DNA from: Xestospongia muta
Lineage: Eukaryota; Porifera; Demospongiae; Haplosclerida; Petrosiidae
Length of the DNA: 64,000 bases
NCBI GenBank assembly: GCA_963693285.1
Contig: OY848929.1
Coordinates: 1,490,501-1,554,500 of the forward strand
Direction of reading: 5' to 3'
Shown here: positions 1 through 10,220 of the stretch, piece by piece
Layout: each line of letters starts with the position of its first letter
Position numbering within the stretch: the stretch's first letter is position 1
The notes under the pieces: model-generated
The model's input: the letters and a program-made list of their open reading frames with translations, nothing else
Told to the model about the DNA's origin: nothing
Databases searched by the model: none
Program-made: the position numbers and the translations under genes

Positions 1-2
1 TG

Positions 3-2294
3 TTACGAAACACATCATCACCTTGTTTCTATCAAATAGAAGACTCCTCCTACATATTTGCATCTAACGTTGAGATCTATGTTGAAGACAACACTGCGGG
101 TATTACTGGACATTTTCTCAATGGAGGTAGACTAGTAGATTGTGAACTTGTAACTAATTTTCCTCACTCTTACTGCTATAGGTCATCTTTTATCTGTGGT
201 CTAGATATTCTTAAGAGTATCATCCATCCTTATCCTGTAGATGATCCCTACTTTATTTCATCAGAAGCTGTAGCAGTAGTTTTTTGCAATGGGAGTGAAC
301 TTTATTATTATAAGACGGATCATGATGTTTATGCAATGCCAGGTCAAGCATTTAATGTTAGCTTGGTTACTGTTGGAGAAACATTAGGTATATCTCCTGG
401 GACAATAGAAGGTAGTGTTGTTAATAGAAACACTGTTATGAGACGGTTTATGTTGAGAACTGGTAACTATTGTGCCAATTATACATTTGCTGTAAAAAGC
501 TATGGAAGTGATAAAGTTGGGATATTCCTTCAAACGACTCTTAAAGTTGTTTATGTCCCTGCCAGCATAATTCCAAGACTTATCATTGTTTATTTTGAAG
601 AATGTTCACCTGGATTTAATCTGTCTAGCACAAACAATGATGGTTCTTACATATGTGACTGTGATAGCTATATTAAAGGACTTGATTCTAATATCCAATG
701 TGATGTAAATACTTCTAACATCACTACTCATCCCCAGGGAGAACAGACTTACTGGATTGGTTACAACGATGACAATAATTGTACCTATATTGGAGACAAT
801 TGTCCTTTTGACTATTGTGTTTCTAGTAGTGTCACATTCAATATTCTCCACTCTGATGTCCAGTGTCAACTTAACAGAGCTGGTATTTTATGTGGTGAGT
901 GTTCTGAAGGTCTGTCTCTTATGTTAGGTTCTAACAAATGTGGGAAATGTTCTGATAATGGTATTGCTCTGTTGTTAGTGTTTGGTGTGGCAGGACTAGC
1001 TCTTGTTATTTTATTAATTGGTTTAAATTTAACAGTATCTGTGGGTACCATCAATGGTCTCATCTTCTATGCTAACATTGTTAAAATGAATGAACCCATT
1101 TTCTTTCCCAAAGGTTCCATACCTTTTCTTAGTCAATTCATCTCATGGCTCAATCTTGACTTGGGTATTGATGTCTGTTTCTCTAACAATCTGACTTCAC
1201 TTGTCAAAGTGTCACTACAGTTTGTTTTTCCAATCTATATATGGTTTATTATTTTAACAACCATTGGTGTTAGTCGTTGTGTCTCAAGATTTCCTAAAAT
1301 AGCACCATATGTTCTGAAACTAGTTGGTAACAATGGTGTTCAAGTATTTGCCACTCTTCTTCTACTCTCTTACACTAAATTAATACGTACACTAATATTG
1401 GTATTTGCCGACACTATTGTTAACTGTGATGGCACACCAAGTAGTCGATGGCGTGTAGATGGGAACATTGAGTATGCTCAGAAAGGCCATCTTGCTTTGT
1501 TTATTTTTACTCTATTATTTGCTGCTGTCGTTATTGTTCCTTATACGCTATTTCTTGTTGGATTACCTATTGTTGTTAAAGTATTCTCTAATTGTGGTAG
1601 TCTATGGTTGGGTTTTTTCAAACCACTGTGTGATGCTTATTCAGGTCCTCATAAAGACAGCTGTCGATTTTGGGCTGGATTGTTGATTGTAATTCGTATA
1701 TTGATTGCTGTTGTCGTTTCTGCAACTCAAAATCACGTTGTTGCATTGTATGTTATTTTGTTTAGTGCTATTGTTTTGATCACATTGGCACTCGATATTG
1801 ACGGACCTTATGAAAAACAGCCGCTAAATATTTTAGAATCTTTTTTTCTTGCTAATTTGCTTGGATTGTCTATTTTAACTCTTGGTGGTCATGCTTATGT
1901 TGGGATCATTATATCCACTATTTTAGCTTTTATAGCATTTGTCATTATTATTGGCTACCATATTTTTGTTCGTTTTAAACCTGTTATCGCCAAATCAAAG
2001 TTTACTCCTCTCCGAAGCTTGGCTAGTGGCAGGCATGAACTTTCGTTGAGTGATGAAAGGCAAATAAACGAAGTGAATGTTGACAGATCTGTTATTGTAT
2101 CTGGGCCCAAAACAACTGCTACTAGTTCAGTGGTTTTAAGGAAGGCACGATATGCTGGAAGTGCGAGTTCTGATAAGACGAGTCCTAAATCTAATAATTC
2201 TACAATTGTTGGTATTAATAATCTACAGCAAGCTGATTATGATCGATACAGAGACTCCGCTTTGGAAGTGGTTGACCATGATGAACTCAAGTGA
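3..2294 (+). CDS. Beta-helix / multi-pass membrane protein, copy A (5' end outside window)
   Basis: Open from the window edge to the stop at 2294 (763 codons), so this is the C-terminal part of a longer gene. It matches residues 554-1316 of the complete copy at 5719-9669 almost residue for residue, with scattered substitutions. Visible parts are the end of the beta-helix ectodomain, a Cys-rich juxtamembrane module (CSPGFN, CDCDSY, CPFDYC, LCGECSEG, CGKC), about eight hydrophobic helices and a polar tail of about 100 residues. The internal Met at 336 is not the start: the same frame is open upstream and the alignment to copy B continues to base 1. No inactivating change is visible. Molecular function is unknown; a surface receptor or adhesion role is inferred from topology only. 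Confidence 0.85.
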   Translation, partial: LRNTSSPCFYQIEDSSYIFASNVEIYVEDNTAGITGHFLNGGRLVDCELVTNFPHSYCYRSSFICGLDILKSIIHPYPVDDPYFISSEAVAVVFCNGSELYYYKTDHDVYAMPGQAFNVSLVTVGETLGISPGTIEGSVVNRNTVMRRFMLRTGNYCANYTFAVKSYGSDKVGIFLQTTLKVVYVPASIIPRLIIVYFEECSPGFNLSSTNNDGSYICDCDSYIKGLDSNIQCDVNTSNITTHPQGEQTYWIGYNDDNNCTYIGDNCPFDYCVSSSVTFNILHSDVQCQLNRAGILCGECSEGLSLMLGSNKCGKCSDNGIALLLVFGVAGLALVILLIGLNLTVSVGTINGLIFYANIVKMNEPIFFPKGSIPFLSQFISWLNLDLGIDVCFSNNLTSLVKVSLQFVFPIYIWFIILTTIGVSRCVSRFPKIAPYVLKLVGNNGVQVFATLLLLSYTKLIRTLILVFADTIVNCDGTPSSRWRVDGNIEYAQKGHLALFIFTLLFAAVVIVPYTLFLVGLPIVVKVFSNCGSLWLGFFKPLCDAYSGPHKDSCRFWAGLLIVIRILIAVVVSATQNHVVALYVILFSAIVLITLALDIDGPYEKQPLNILESFFLANLLGLSILTLGGHAYVGIIISTILAFIAFVIIIGYHIFVRFKPVIAKSKFTPLRSLASGRHELSLSDERQINEVNVDRSVIVSGPKTTATSSVVLRKARYAGSASSDKTSPKSNNSTIVGINNLQQADYDRYRDSALEVVDHDELK

Positions 2295-2508
2295 CAATCT
2301 ATTTGATTCCTATAAATATGTTGGTTGCAAATTGTGTGCTTGTACAAACTACTTTATATTTTTGTGTTGATTTTGTTGCTCTTAATTGCTTTTTTGGGCA
2401 TTTTTTAAAGCTAATGTTTTGAATCAAGTGATCCTTCATTACTTATAATAGTATTAGATGTCATACACTAACACTTCCAAATTTGTAGGCATAGAGTTTC
2501 TATACAGC

Positions 2509-2510
<2 letters not shown>

Positions 2511-2543
<33 letters not shown>
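2511..2543 (+). repeat. (GT)n microsatellite in the 3' flank of copy A
   Basis: About 16 GT units roughly 220 bases after the stop codon. The same repeat lies at the equivalent place after copy B (9894-9942) but is longer there, so it pre-dates the duplication and has since changed length. Confidence 0.95.
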
Positions 2544-2544
<1 letters not shown>

Positions 2545-2704
2545 ATGGTTTGTTTCAGTGGTTACTTTTGTGTACTAACAGTGATTACCAGCTCCTTATT
2601 ACCAATACAAATTCTTTGTCATCTATTTGTCTTTGCTTTGTGTTTTAATTTTTTTGTAATGTAAGGAGTAGTTGATCGTCTCTTATTTTAATCATGTAAC
2701 ATCT

Positions 2705-3224
2705 TGTGGGCCAACGTCTGCGATGCACTATGAACTCTGAGATGGTTACCAGCATACTCGTAAGGGTATCCTTCTGGTGGACTAGGATATGGCTGGTAGC
2801 CTTCTTTTAAACATAACGAGGCTTGGTATATTGTGGGTCCAGTTTCAACTGACAATGACTGCTTAGACACCCTGCAGAGCTTGAATCCCGTACGGCTGGT
2901 TTGAAGTGAGGGTGAAGTTCCAGCCAGGATTACCTCGTCTTTGGATGAGGGTTACCAGGCCATGGAGGTGGTTCTAGCTAGCAATAGCAGGGAATCCTGG
3001 AGCCTAAGTAGAGGCCCCAGTGAGTGAGTCGGGAGGAATCATTTGGGCAACACAACATGTTTTTTTATAAATTTTGAATCAATTTTAAACTACTGGGAAG
3101 AATGTCAGTAGAACTTGGTTCAGAACATTTTCAACTTTTTGATTTCACATTATTAATTGATCAACTTTTAGAATTATTTTGCATTTTTCTAAACTGTAAT
3201 AAAATCTTTAGGTAGCTGTTTATT
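2705..3224. other. Intergenic, no gene recognised
   Basis: Sequence unique in this window, starting exactly where copy A and copy B stop matching. It is less AT-rich than its surroundings up to about 3050. No splice-consistent coding frame was found. It could be part of the adjacent hAT element or another repeat, but no terminal repeats were identified. Confidence 0.4.
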
Positions 3225-4521
3225 TCCTCTTTATCCACTTGAATTGTGCATCATAAACAGAATAAACATGTCCATAGTCTTCTTTGTTGTGCCTCTAAGA
3301 CAGAGTTTTTACATTGTGTAATGAGTTCCTTGCTGGGCTTGAAGTTGAAGCAATTCTGTGGAAGATTAAACTGAATTGTTAGCAGTGAATTTAGTGTGGA
3401 CATACCAAGGCTATTCCTTATTTAGTTTTATTTAGGCCAAGATGACTGAACAATCGCTCAGTGTCAGCATTTCCATGTGCAATAACAAGAAGAGCCTTTG
3501 CCAGTCTGGTCATGTGGAATAACGATATTCTACTTCATTAAGATTTTTAATCTTTAATTTCTAACTTTGTGTCAGTACCTATCAACTTCTCTAATGTCAC
3601 TGATACTAGGAGGCAAAGGTGATGTACAGAAATCCATAAACTCTTCTTCCACAATGTTTTCCACACTGATCACCTGAGCCAAACAATCTGCAACAGCCAG
3701 CACTTGATGAAAGTTGCTGTACTGTTGTAGACCAGGTTGTAGCCACTCTAAGTTAGCACCTTAACTGATCCAACTGTGTTATCAAAAAACCTGAGCATGA
3801 TAGCAGCTTGCTGCGTGACAGTAATGTCAGTCGTTTCATTTGTTTTTTAAAACTAAAGTATTTGATGTTCTAACTCCTTCAATTATATGCCATAATGTAT
3901 CCTGTGCAATGATGACCTTCGGTGTTGCTGTGACTTTTGTACGACTACACTTAAAATCTTTTGCAATAAATGAATCAGGAAATTGAAACATGGGCTTAAA
4001 GCTTAGTGCAATGATCTGCTAACTGAAATGCAAGGTGATGTTCACCAAAAAATAACCAAATTTCACATCTGCACAAATGACTGATTCATCTCAAACAGGA
4101 CCAAAGTATGACTGTAAAGACATTGCTACACAACCTTTTTCTGCTTCTGAATGTATAGATGTTTGTTCATGCCTTTTAAGATCTTTAGTTCCACCTTGGC
4201 CCATACTTATGTCACGGTTATGTCTCATACAAAAGCCTAAGTGGGACCCTTTTGGGAATTTGTTGACCATGGAAATGCTTTTGAGTACTTCGTACGATAA
4301 ACAGACATATACTTCTTAGCCTTCTCTTGTGGTGGTGTACTAGAAGAAGAATGTGAGTCCTCTTGGTAAGCTGTAACAATGACGTCCTCTTCATCTGAAT
4401 CAGGACTCCCACCAGATAATTGGCTAAACAAGGATGATGTCACAATACAGTCACTGTGAGCCACAGCACCTGCAGGTGATATTATTGAGCCAATTGAAGA
4501 GCCACTTGAGCCAGACGCCAT
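3225..4521 (-). pseudogene. Decayed hAT-family transposase (ZNF862/BED-finger type)
   Basis: Reading the minus strand from the Met at 4521, fragments of a hAT transposase appear in order but in shifting frames with stops. They are an acidic/Ser-rich N-terminus; a BED-like zinc finger (FCMRH then DLKRHEQTSIH, about 4170-4260); AKDFKCSRTKVTAT (about 3940-3990); FFDNTVGSVKV (about 3750-3800); and the C-terminal dimerisation segment LLVIAHGNADTERLFSHLG (about 3440-3520) followed by LNSLLTIQFN- and FKPSKELI-like remnants (about 3300-3400). Most of the catalytic core between the last two blocks is missing, so it is a deletion derivative and cannot encode an active transposase. Family assignment rests on recognised motifs; terminal inverted repeats were not found. 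Confidence 0.8.
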
Positions 4522-5718
4522 TTTTCACACTGGGACATGATTATTGTTAATAATAAAAGTCTTAAAATCTGAATTTATTAATAAACAAGATAAAGTCCGT
4601 CCGAACCTAGATTTTCAAAATAAGAATCCGATTAATCAGGATAAAATCTGATACTGTGGCAGCACTAGTATCCACACTCCTACATATCTTAACATTGTAA
4701 CAGTAGTGTCTTCTGTTATGTTAACGGTAGTACTATGATACCATAAAAGGAGTTATTATTTACTATCCTACTAGTGCTAAACTATATACATCATCTTTCT
4801 TTGTCATCTGATAACAAACAGCTGGTTGACTCATACAGATAAATACTAGGAATACATAGATACACACAGAGATTGCCTTGTGCAGTAAAAGGTTAGATTT
4901 ATTGATAAATGTGGCTTTGATCTCTCAGAATAAAAGTAATTACATGTACATATATGCATATGTACATGTATATGTACATGTACATGTATATATATGTGTA
5001 TAAAGTTTAACACAAATAGTACATACCTAGCTTCTAACTTAGTTTTTGATCTCATTCACTTTCACAACACACTACTCTACACCTATTATGCTCTTTCAAT
5101 TGTCTTAAATTTATCTGCTCTTTGCTTGCTTCAAATTTTGTTACATAGCTAAATGTTGAGTAATGCTTTCTATATGGAGACAACAATCACATGTTCTTCT
5201 ATACTCTGTAGTTAAAGATTCCAGTAAACCTATTGTTACATTCCTAAGTATAACTAAACCACACACACACACACACACATAGAAATGTAAGGTGATATTT
5301 GCTGCACTGTTTGAATTAGCTGTCTCACACTAATATTTAGTTTATCTAATGATGACTACAATATAAGATGTACTATTAAATACAGAGACAGTAGCTATGT
5401 TATTACTATGATATATTTAGGACACATAATTACATCCATCATCAGTGACACATACAACTGTGTATAGTCCTTAATATCAATTCCTTATTTCCTTATCATA
5501 TAGTTTGGGAAAATAACTGAATATCAATGATACTTTCAATGTTTTGATATTATTATGATACATCACTAGTAAACTACCAATATTATATTAAAATTATACT
5601 CTGTACTATGTTTACATAGTAACTGATCACTATCACTATAATTAGTGAATGTCATGTGATCATAGTCTGCTCTAGTCTCCAGAGGATCACTTTATCTTAT
5701 TCTCCTATTTGTTTAACT
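4522..5718. other. Intergenic region upstream of copy B
   Basis: AT-rich, no convincing exon. It contains a nested palindromic tract of TACATG/CATGTA/TATATA units at 4941-5000 and a short (CA)n at 5262-5278. The last few hundred bases should carry the promoter of the gene starting at 5719; no TATA box could be assigned with confidence. Confidence 0.5.
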
Positions 5719-8700
5719 ATGAAGCTCTGTATTATACTTGTACTATTGACTGTTAGCATAGTTCTACAAATGGTCTCCTGTACTATGTATTATGTCTCTG
5801 CTTCTAATGGAACAGATTGTCCACATAATACTGTATGTAATAACCTCTCCTATTACTTGGATAATGAGCTCATGACCTCTAACACTGTCTTAATCTTTCT
5901 TAATGGAACTCACGTCTTGGAAAGAGAGGAGCCAGTAGTGATAAGTGGAGTAACTAACTTGACATTAAAAGGAGAAGGGATTATGGAAGAAGGTAACCAT
6001 TGGACAGTGAAACAATCTACTGTTGTTATAAAATGTCGACATCATAAAGTAGGGCTGTTTATTGTAGACTGGTCTAATGTACATATCAGTTCTATTACAT
6101 TTGATGGATGTGGTTTACCAGTTCAAGGACAATTAAAGACACATATTATGTCAAATTATAATTCATCTTTTCCATATAATTGGGAATTTGTTGTCGGTTT
6201 AGATGCAGGTCACACTCTCATGTTTCTAAACGGATCTGGTTTGAATCTCAACTATGTTACTATTCAATATGGTACAGGATATGGTCTAACAATTGTCAAT
6301 TCATACAATGTTAGCATCACTAACTCTTACTTCTTTAAGAACAACATTGTAAACAAAGATAGACAATGTTTTTTCAATTCTTCTTGTCGAGGTGGCAATA
6401 TTCGAATTGCTCATGTACTGTCAACTGGATGTCCAAATTTCAAAGAAGAGAGCAGTGTGTTAGCTATAAGACATACCTATGTCTCCTACGGTTTCAACAA
6501 TGGAACACCGAGTCTCTCTGTTATCCCATTCCGATTTTTTACAACATATGATAATTTATATTTTCCATTTGGTGGAGGTATTGGAGTGATTTCTACTGAT
6601 TACAGTTGTAACAAGTTCAAATTTGAATTAGACTCTGTTACCATGTACAATAACTATGCTTATTTTTCAGGATCTAATATTGGTCTTCTTGGTCTACCAG
6701 TACCACTGACTATATCACGTTCACATAGTCTCTCTGGAATGACTTCTACACATGCAGGTGGCTTTGTTGCTGGTGGAGGATTTGGTGCTGGTATTCTTAT
6801 TAATGTCTTTGAGATCCTCCCATCTGATGTTCAATCAGAGCTTAATATTATTAATTCTACATTCTCTGATAACTTTGCTTTTTATGGCAGTGGTCTTTAC
6901 TTGAGGACATACAGAGAGAGATCATGGGACATTATTACCATTGACTCTTGTACATTCAATAACAATAGAGGTTATGAAGGAGCCAGTATTCTTATTGAAA
7001 GAAAAAATTTTGTCAATCCAAGTAGTGTTAGTATCAGCATAAAAGATGTGACGGTTACAAACACATTGAGAAACTATGTCACAGATTTGACAGCAAGTTA
7101 TAAATTTGGTGGAGCAGTTACACTTATCAATATTGTTTGTAATGTGTCTGGTCTACATATTGCTGACAATGCAAGATCAACAGGACTGGTAATGTACTTG
7201 ACTAAAATGTACTTACAAGGAGAAAATACCATACGAAATAACAGTAACTTTGAAGGTGGAGGTGCCATTTTGTATACAGGATCTTACTTTATTTTACAAC
7301 CTCCATGTAAGCTCTCTTTTATCGGTAATCATGCTGACACTTTTGGAGGAGGCATATATATACCACCAGAAGCAATGTTACGAAACACATCATCACCTTG
7401 TTTCTATCAAATAGAAGACTTCTCCTACATATTTGCATCTAACGTTGAGATCTATGTTGAAGAAAACACTGCGGATATTACTGGACGTTTTCTCAGTGGA
7501 GGTAGACTAGGAGATTGTGAACTTGTAACTAATTTTCCTCACTCTTACTGCTATAGGTCATCTTCTAACTGTGGTCTAGATATTCTTAAGAGTATCATCC
7601 ATCCTTACCCTGTAGATGATCCCTACTTTATTTCATCAGAAGCTGTAGCAGTAGTTTTTTGCGATGGGAGTGAACTTTATTATAATGAGACGGATCATGA
7701 TGTTTATGCAATGCCAGGTCAAGCATTTAATGTTAGCTTGGTTACTGTTGGAGAAACATTAGGTATATCTCCTGGGACAATAGAGGGTAGTGTTGTTTAT
7801 GAAAACACTGTTATGAGACGGTTTATGTTGAAAACTGGTAACTATTGTGCCAATTATACATTTGCTGTAAAAAGCTATGGAAGTAATGAAGTTAATATAT
7901 CCCTTCAAACGACTCTTAAAGTTGTTTATTTCCCTGCCAGCATAACTCCAAGACTTATCATTGTTAATTTTGAAGAATGTTCACCTGGATTTAATCTGTC
8001 TAGCACAAACAATGATGGTTCTTACATATGTGACTGTGATAGCTATATTAAAGGACTTGATTCTAATATCCAATGTGATGTTAATACTTCTAACATCACT
8101 ACTCATCCCCAGGGAGAACAGACTTACTGGATTGGTTACAATGATGACAATAATTGTACCTATATTGGAGACAATTGCCCTTTTGACTATTGTGTTTCTA
8201 GTAGTGTCACATTCAATATTCTCCAATCTGATGTCCAGTGTCAACTTAACAGAGCTGGTATTTTATGTGGTGAGTGTTCTGAAGGTCTGTCTCTTACGTT
8301 AGGTTCTAACAAATGTGGGAAATGTTCTAATAATGGTATTGCTCTGTTGTTAGTGTTTGGTATGGCAGGACTAGCTCTTGTTATTTTGTTAATTGCTTTA
8401 AATTTAACAGTATCTGTGGGTACCATCAATGGTCTCATTTTCTATGCTAACATTGTTAAAATGAATGAACCCATTTTCTTTCCCAAAGGTTCCATACCTT
8501 TTCTTAGTCAATTCATCTCATGGCTCAATCTTGACTTGGGTATTGATGTCTGTTTCTCTAACAATCTGACTTCACCTGTCAAAGTGTCACTACAGTTTGT
8601 TTTTCCAATCTATATATGGTTTATTATTTTAACAACCATTGGTGTTAGTCGTTGTGTCTCAAGATTTCCTAAAATAGCACCATATGTTCTGAAACTAGTC

Positions 8701-9669
8701 AGTAACAATGGTGTTCAAGTATTTGCCACTCTTCTTCTACTCTCTTACACTAAATTAATACGTACACTAATATTGGTATTTGGCTACGCTACTGTTAACT
8801 GTGATGGCACACCAAGTATTCGATGGCGTGTAGATGGGAACATTGAGTATGCTCAGAAAGGCCATCTTGCTTTGTTTATTTTTACTCTATTATTTGCTGC
8901 TGTCGTTATTGTTCCTTATACGCTATTTCTTGTTGGATTACCTATTGTTGTTAAAGTATTCTCTAATTGTGGTAGTCTATGGTTGGGTTTTTTCAAACCA
9001 CTGTGTGATGCTTATTCAGGTCCTCATAAAGACAGCTGTCGATTTTGGGCTGGATTGTTGATTGTAATTCGTATATTGATTGCTGCTGTCGTTTCTGGAA
9101 CTCAAAATCACATTGTTGCATTGTATGTCATATTGTTTAGTACTATTGTTTTGATCACATTGGCACTTGATATTGACGGACCTTATGAAAAACAGCCGCT
9201 AAATATTTTAGAATCTTTTTTTCTTGCTAATTTGCTTGGATTGTCTATTTTAACTCTTGGTGGTCATGCTTATGTTGGGATCATTATATCCACTATTTTA
9301 GCTTTTATAGCATTTGTCATTATTATTGGCTATCATATTTTTGTTCGTTTTAAACCTGTTATCGCCAAATCAAAGCATACTTCTCTCCGAAGCTTGGCTA
9401 GTGGCAGGCATGAACTTTTGTCGAGCGATGAAAGACAAATAAACGAAGGGAGTTTTGACAGATCTGTTATTGTATCTGAACCCAAAACAGGTACTACCAG
9501 TTCAGTGGTTATAAGGAAGGCACGATATGCTGGAAGTGCGAGTTCTGATAAGACAAGTGCTAAATATAACAATTCTACAATTGTTGGTATTGATAATCTA
9601 CAGCAAGCTGATTATCATCAATACAGAGACTCTGCTTTGGAAGTGGTTGACCATGATGAACTCAAGTGA
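5719..9669 (+). CDS. Beta-helix ectodomain / multi-pass membrane protein, copy B (complete, intronless)
   Basis: 1316 residues in one exon. The ATG at 5719 opens a clear signal peptide (MKLCIILVLLTVSIVLQMVSC); the frame extends upstream only through a GTG. Residues about 25-700 form a repetitive, Asn-glycosylation-rich ectodomain with parallel beta-helix character and repeats of the FxxN plus GG[AG][IL] type seen in chlamydial polymorphic membrane proteins (for example FIGNHADTFGGGIYI near 7318-7363). Residues about 750-875 are Cys-rich (CDCDSY, CPFDYC, LCGECSEG, CGKC). From about residue 876 to 1210 there are some eight hydrophobic segments, then a polar tail rich in Ser/Lys/Arg. Expected topology: secreted N-terminus, membrane-embedded C-terminal half, cytoplasmic tail. 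No specific ligand or signalling partner can be read from the sequence. Confidence 0.85.
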   Translation: MKLCIILVLLTVSIVLQMVSCTMYYVSASNGTDCPHNTVCNNLSYYLDNELMTSNTVLIFLNGTHVLEREEPVVISGVTNLTLKGEGIMEEGNHWTVKQSTVVIKCRHHKVGLFIVDWSNVHISSITFDGCGLPVQGQLKTHIMSNYNSSFPYNWEFVVGLDAGHTLMFLNGSGLNLNYVTIQYGTGYGLTIVNSYNVSITNSYFFKNNIVNKDRQCFFNSSCRGGNIRIAHVLSTGCPNFKEESSVLAIRHTYVSYGFNNGTPSLSVIPFRFFTTYDNLYFPFGGGIGVISTDYSCNKFKFELDSVTMYNNYAYFSGSNIGLLGLPVPLTISRSHSLSGMTSTHAGGFVAGGGFGAGILINVFEILPSDVQSELNIINSTFSDNFAFYGSGLYLRTYRERSWDIITIDSCTFNNNRGYEGASILIERKNFVNPSSVSISIKDVTVTNTLRNYVTDLTASYKFGGAVTLINIVCNVSGLHIADNARSTGLVMYLTKMYLQGENTIRNNSNFEGGGAILYTGSYFILQPPCKLSFIGNHADTFGGGIYIPPEAMLRNTSSPCFYQIEDFSYIFASNVEIYVEENTADITGRFLSGGRLGDCELVTNFPHSYCYRSSSNCGLDILKSIIHPYPVDDPYFISSEAVAVVFCDGSELYYNETDHDVYAMPGQAFNVSLVTVGETLGISPGTIEGSVVYENTVMRRFMLKTGNYCANYTFAVKSYGSNEVNISLQTTLKVVYFPASITPRLIIVNFEECSPGFNLSSTNNDGSYICDCDSYIKGLDSNIQCDVNTSNITTHPQGEQTYWIGYNDDNNCTYIGDNCPFDYCVSSSVTFNILQSDVQCQLNRAGILCGECSEGLSLTLGSNKCGKCSNNGIALLLVFGMAGLALVILLIALNLTVSVGTINGLIFYANIVKMNEPIFFPKGSIPFLSQFISWLNLDLGIDVCFSNNLTSPVKVSLQFVFPIYIWFIILTTIGVSRCVSRFPKIAPYVLKLVSNNGVQVFATLLLLSYTKLIRTLILVFGYATVNCDGTPSIRWRVDGNIEYAQKGHLALFIFTLLFAAVVIVPYTLFLVGLPIVVKVFSNCGSLWLGFFKPLCDAYSGPHKDSCRFWAGLLIVIRILIAAVVSGTQNHIVALYVILFSTIVLITLALDIDGPYEKQPLNILESFFLANLLGLSILTLGGHAYVGIIISTILAFIAFVIIIGYHIFVRFKPVIAKSKHTSLRSLASGRHELLSSDERQINEGSFDRSVIVSEPKTGTTSSVVIRKARYAGSASSDKTSAKYNNSTIVGIDNLQQADYHQYRDSALEVVDHDELK

Positions 9670-9889
9670 CAATGTATTTGATTCCTATAAATATATGTGT
9701 GTTGCAAATTGTGTACTTGTACAAATTACTTTATTTTTTTGTGTTGATGTTGTTGCTCTTAATTGCTTTTTGGGCATTTTAAAGCTAATGTTTTGAATCA
9801 AGTGATCCTTCATTACTTATAATAGTATTAGATGTCATACACTAACACTGTCTTTGCAATATAACAGTTTTGTAGACATAGAGTTTATA

Positions 9890-9893
<4 letters not shown>

Positions 9894-9942
<49 letters not shown>
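9894..9942 (+). repeat. (GT)n microsatellite in the 3' flank of copy B
   Basis: About 24 GT units; the orthologous tract after copy A has about 16. Both follow the shared 3' flank at the same distance from the stop codon. Confidence 0.95.
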
Positions 9943-9944
<2 letters not shown>

Positions 9945-10220
9945 TTGTTTCAGTGGTTACTTCGGTGTATTAACAGTGATCACCAGCTGCATACTACCAA
10001 TGCAAATTCTTTGTCATCCGTTTGTTCTTTGCTTTGTGTTTTAATTTTCTTTCAATGTAAGGAGTAGTTGATTGTCTCTTATTTTGATCATGTGACATCT
10101 AGTTTATGTATTTGGTCATTAACGACAATAGATGCGATACATTTTATTGATTACTGAGGCATAAATAACTAGACCTGTATCTATAATAATATTGTTTGAT
10201 GGTGCTTTTTTTCACTGTAG

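Larger units (their letters stand above)
1..10101 (+). repeat. Direct tandem duplication (copy A 1-2704, copy B 7376-10101)
   Basis: Base 1 aligns with 7376, and similarity continues through the stop codons and the whole 3' flank until about 2704 / 10101, where the sequences part (after the shared GATCATGT-type segment). The offset is about 7.4 kb. The 3' flanks, including a (GT)n run, are nearly as similar as the coding part, which points to a recent duplication or ongoing gene conversion. The left limit of copy A lies outside the window. Confidence 0.9.

Noticed and set aside
606..1063. Minus-strand frames of 65-87 codons opposite the beta-helix gene (also at 7981-8438)
   Set aside because: They are duplicated only because the sense gene is duplicated; no start context, no family features.
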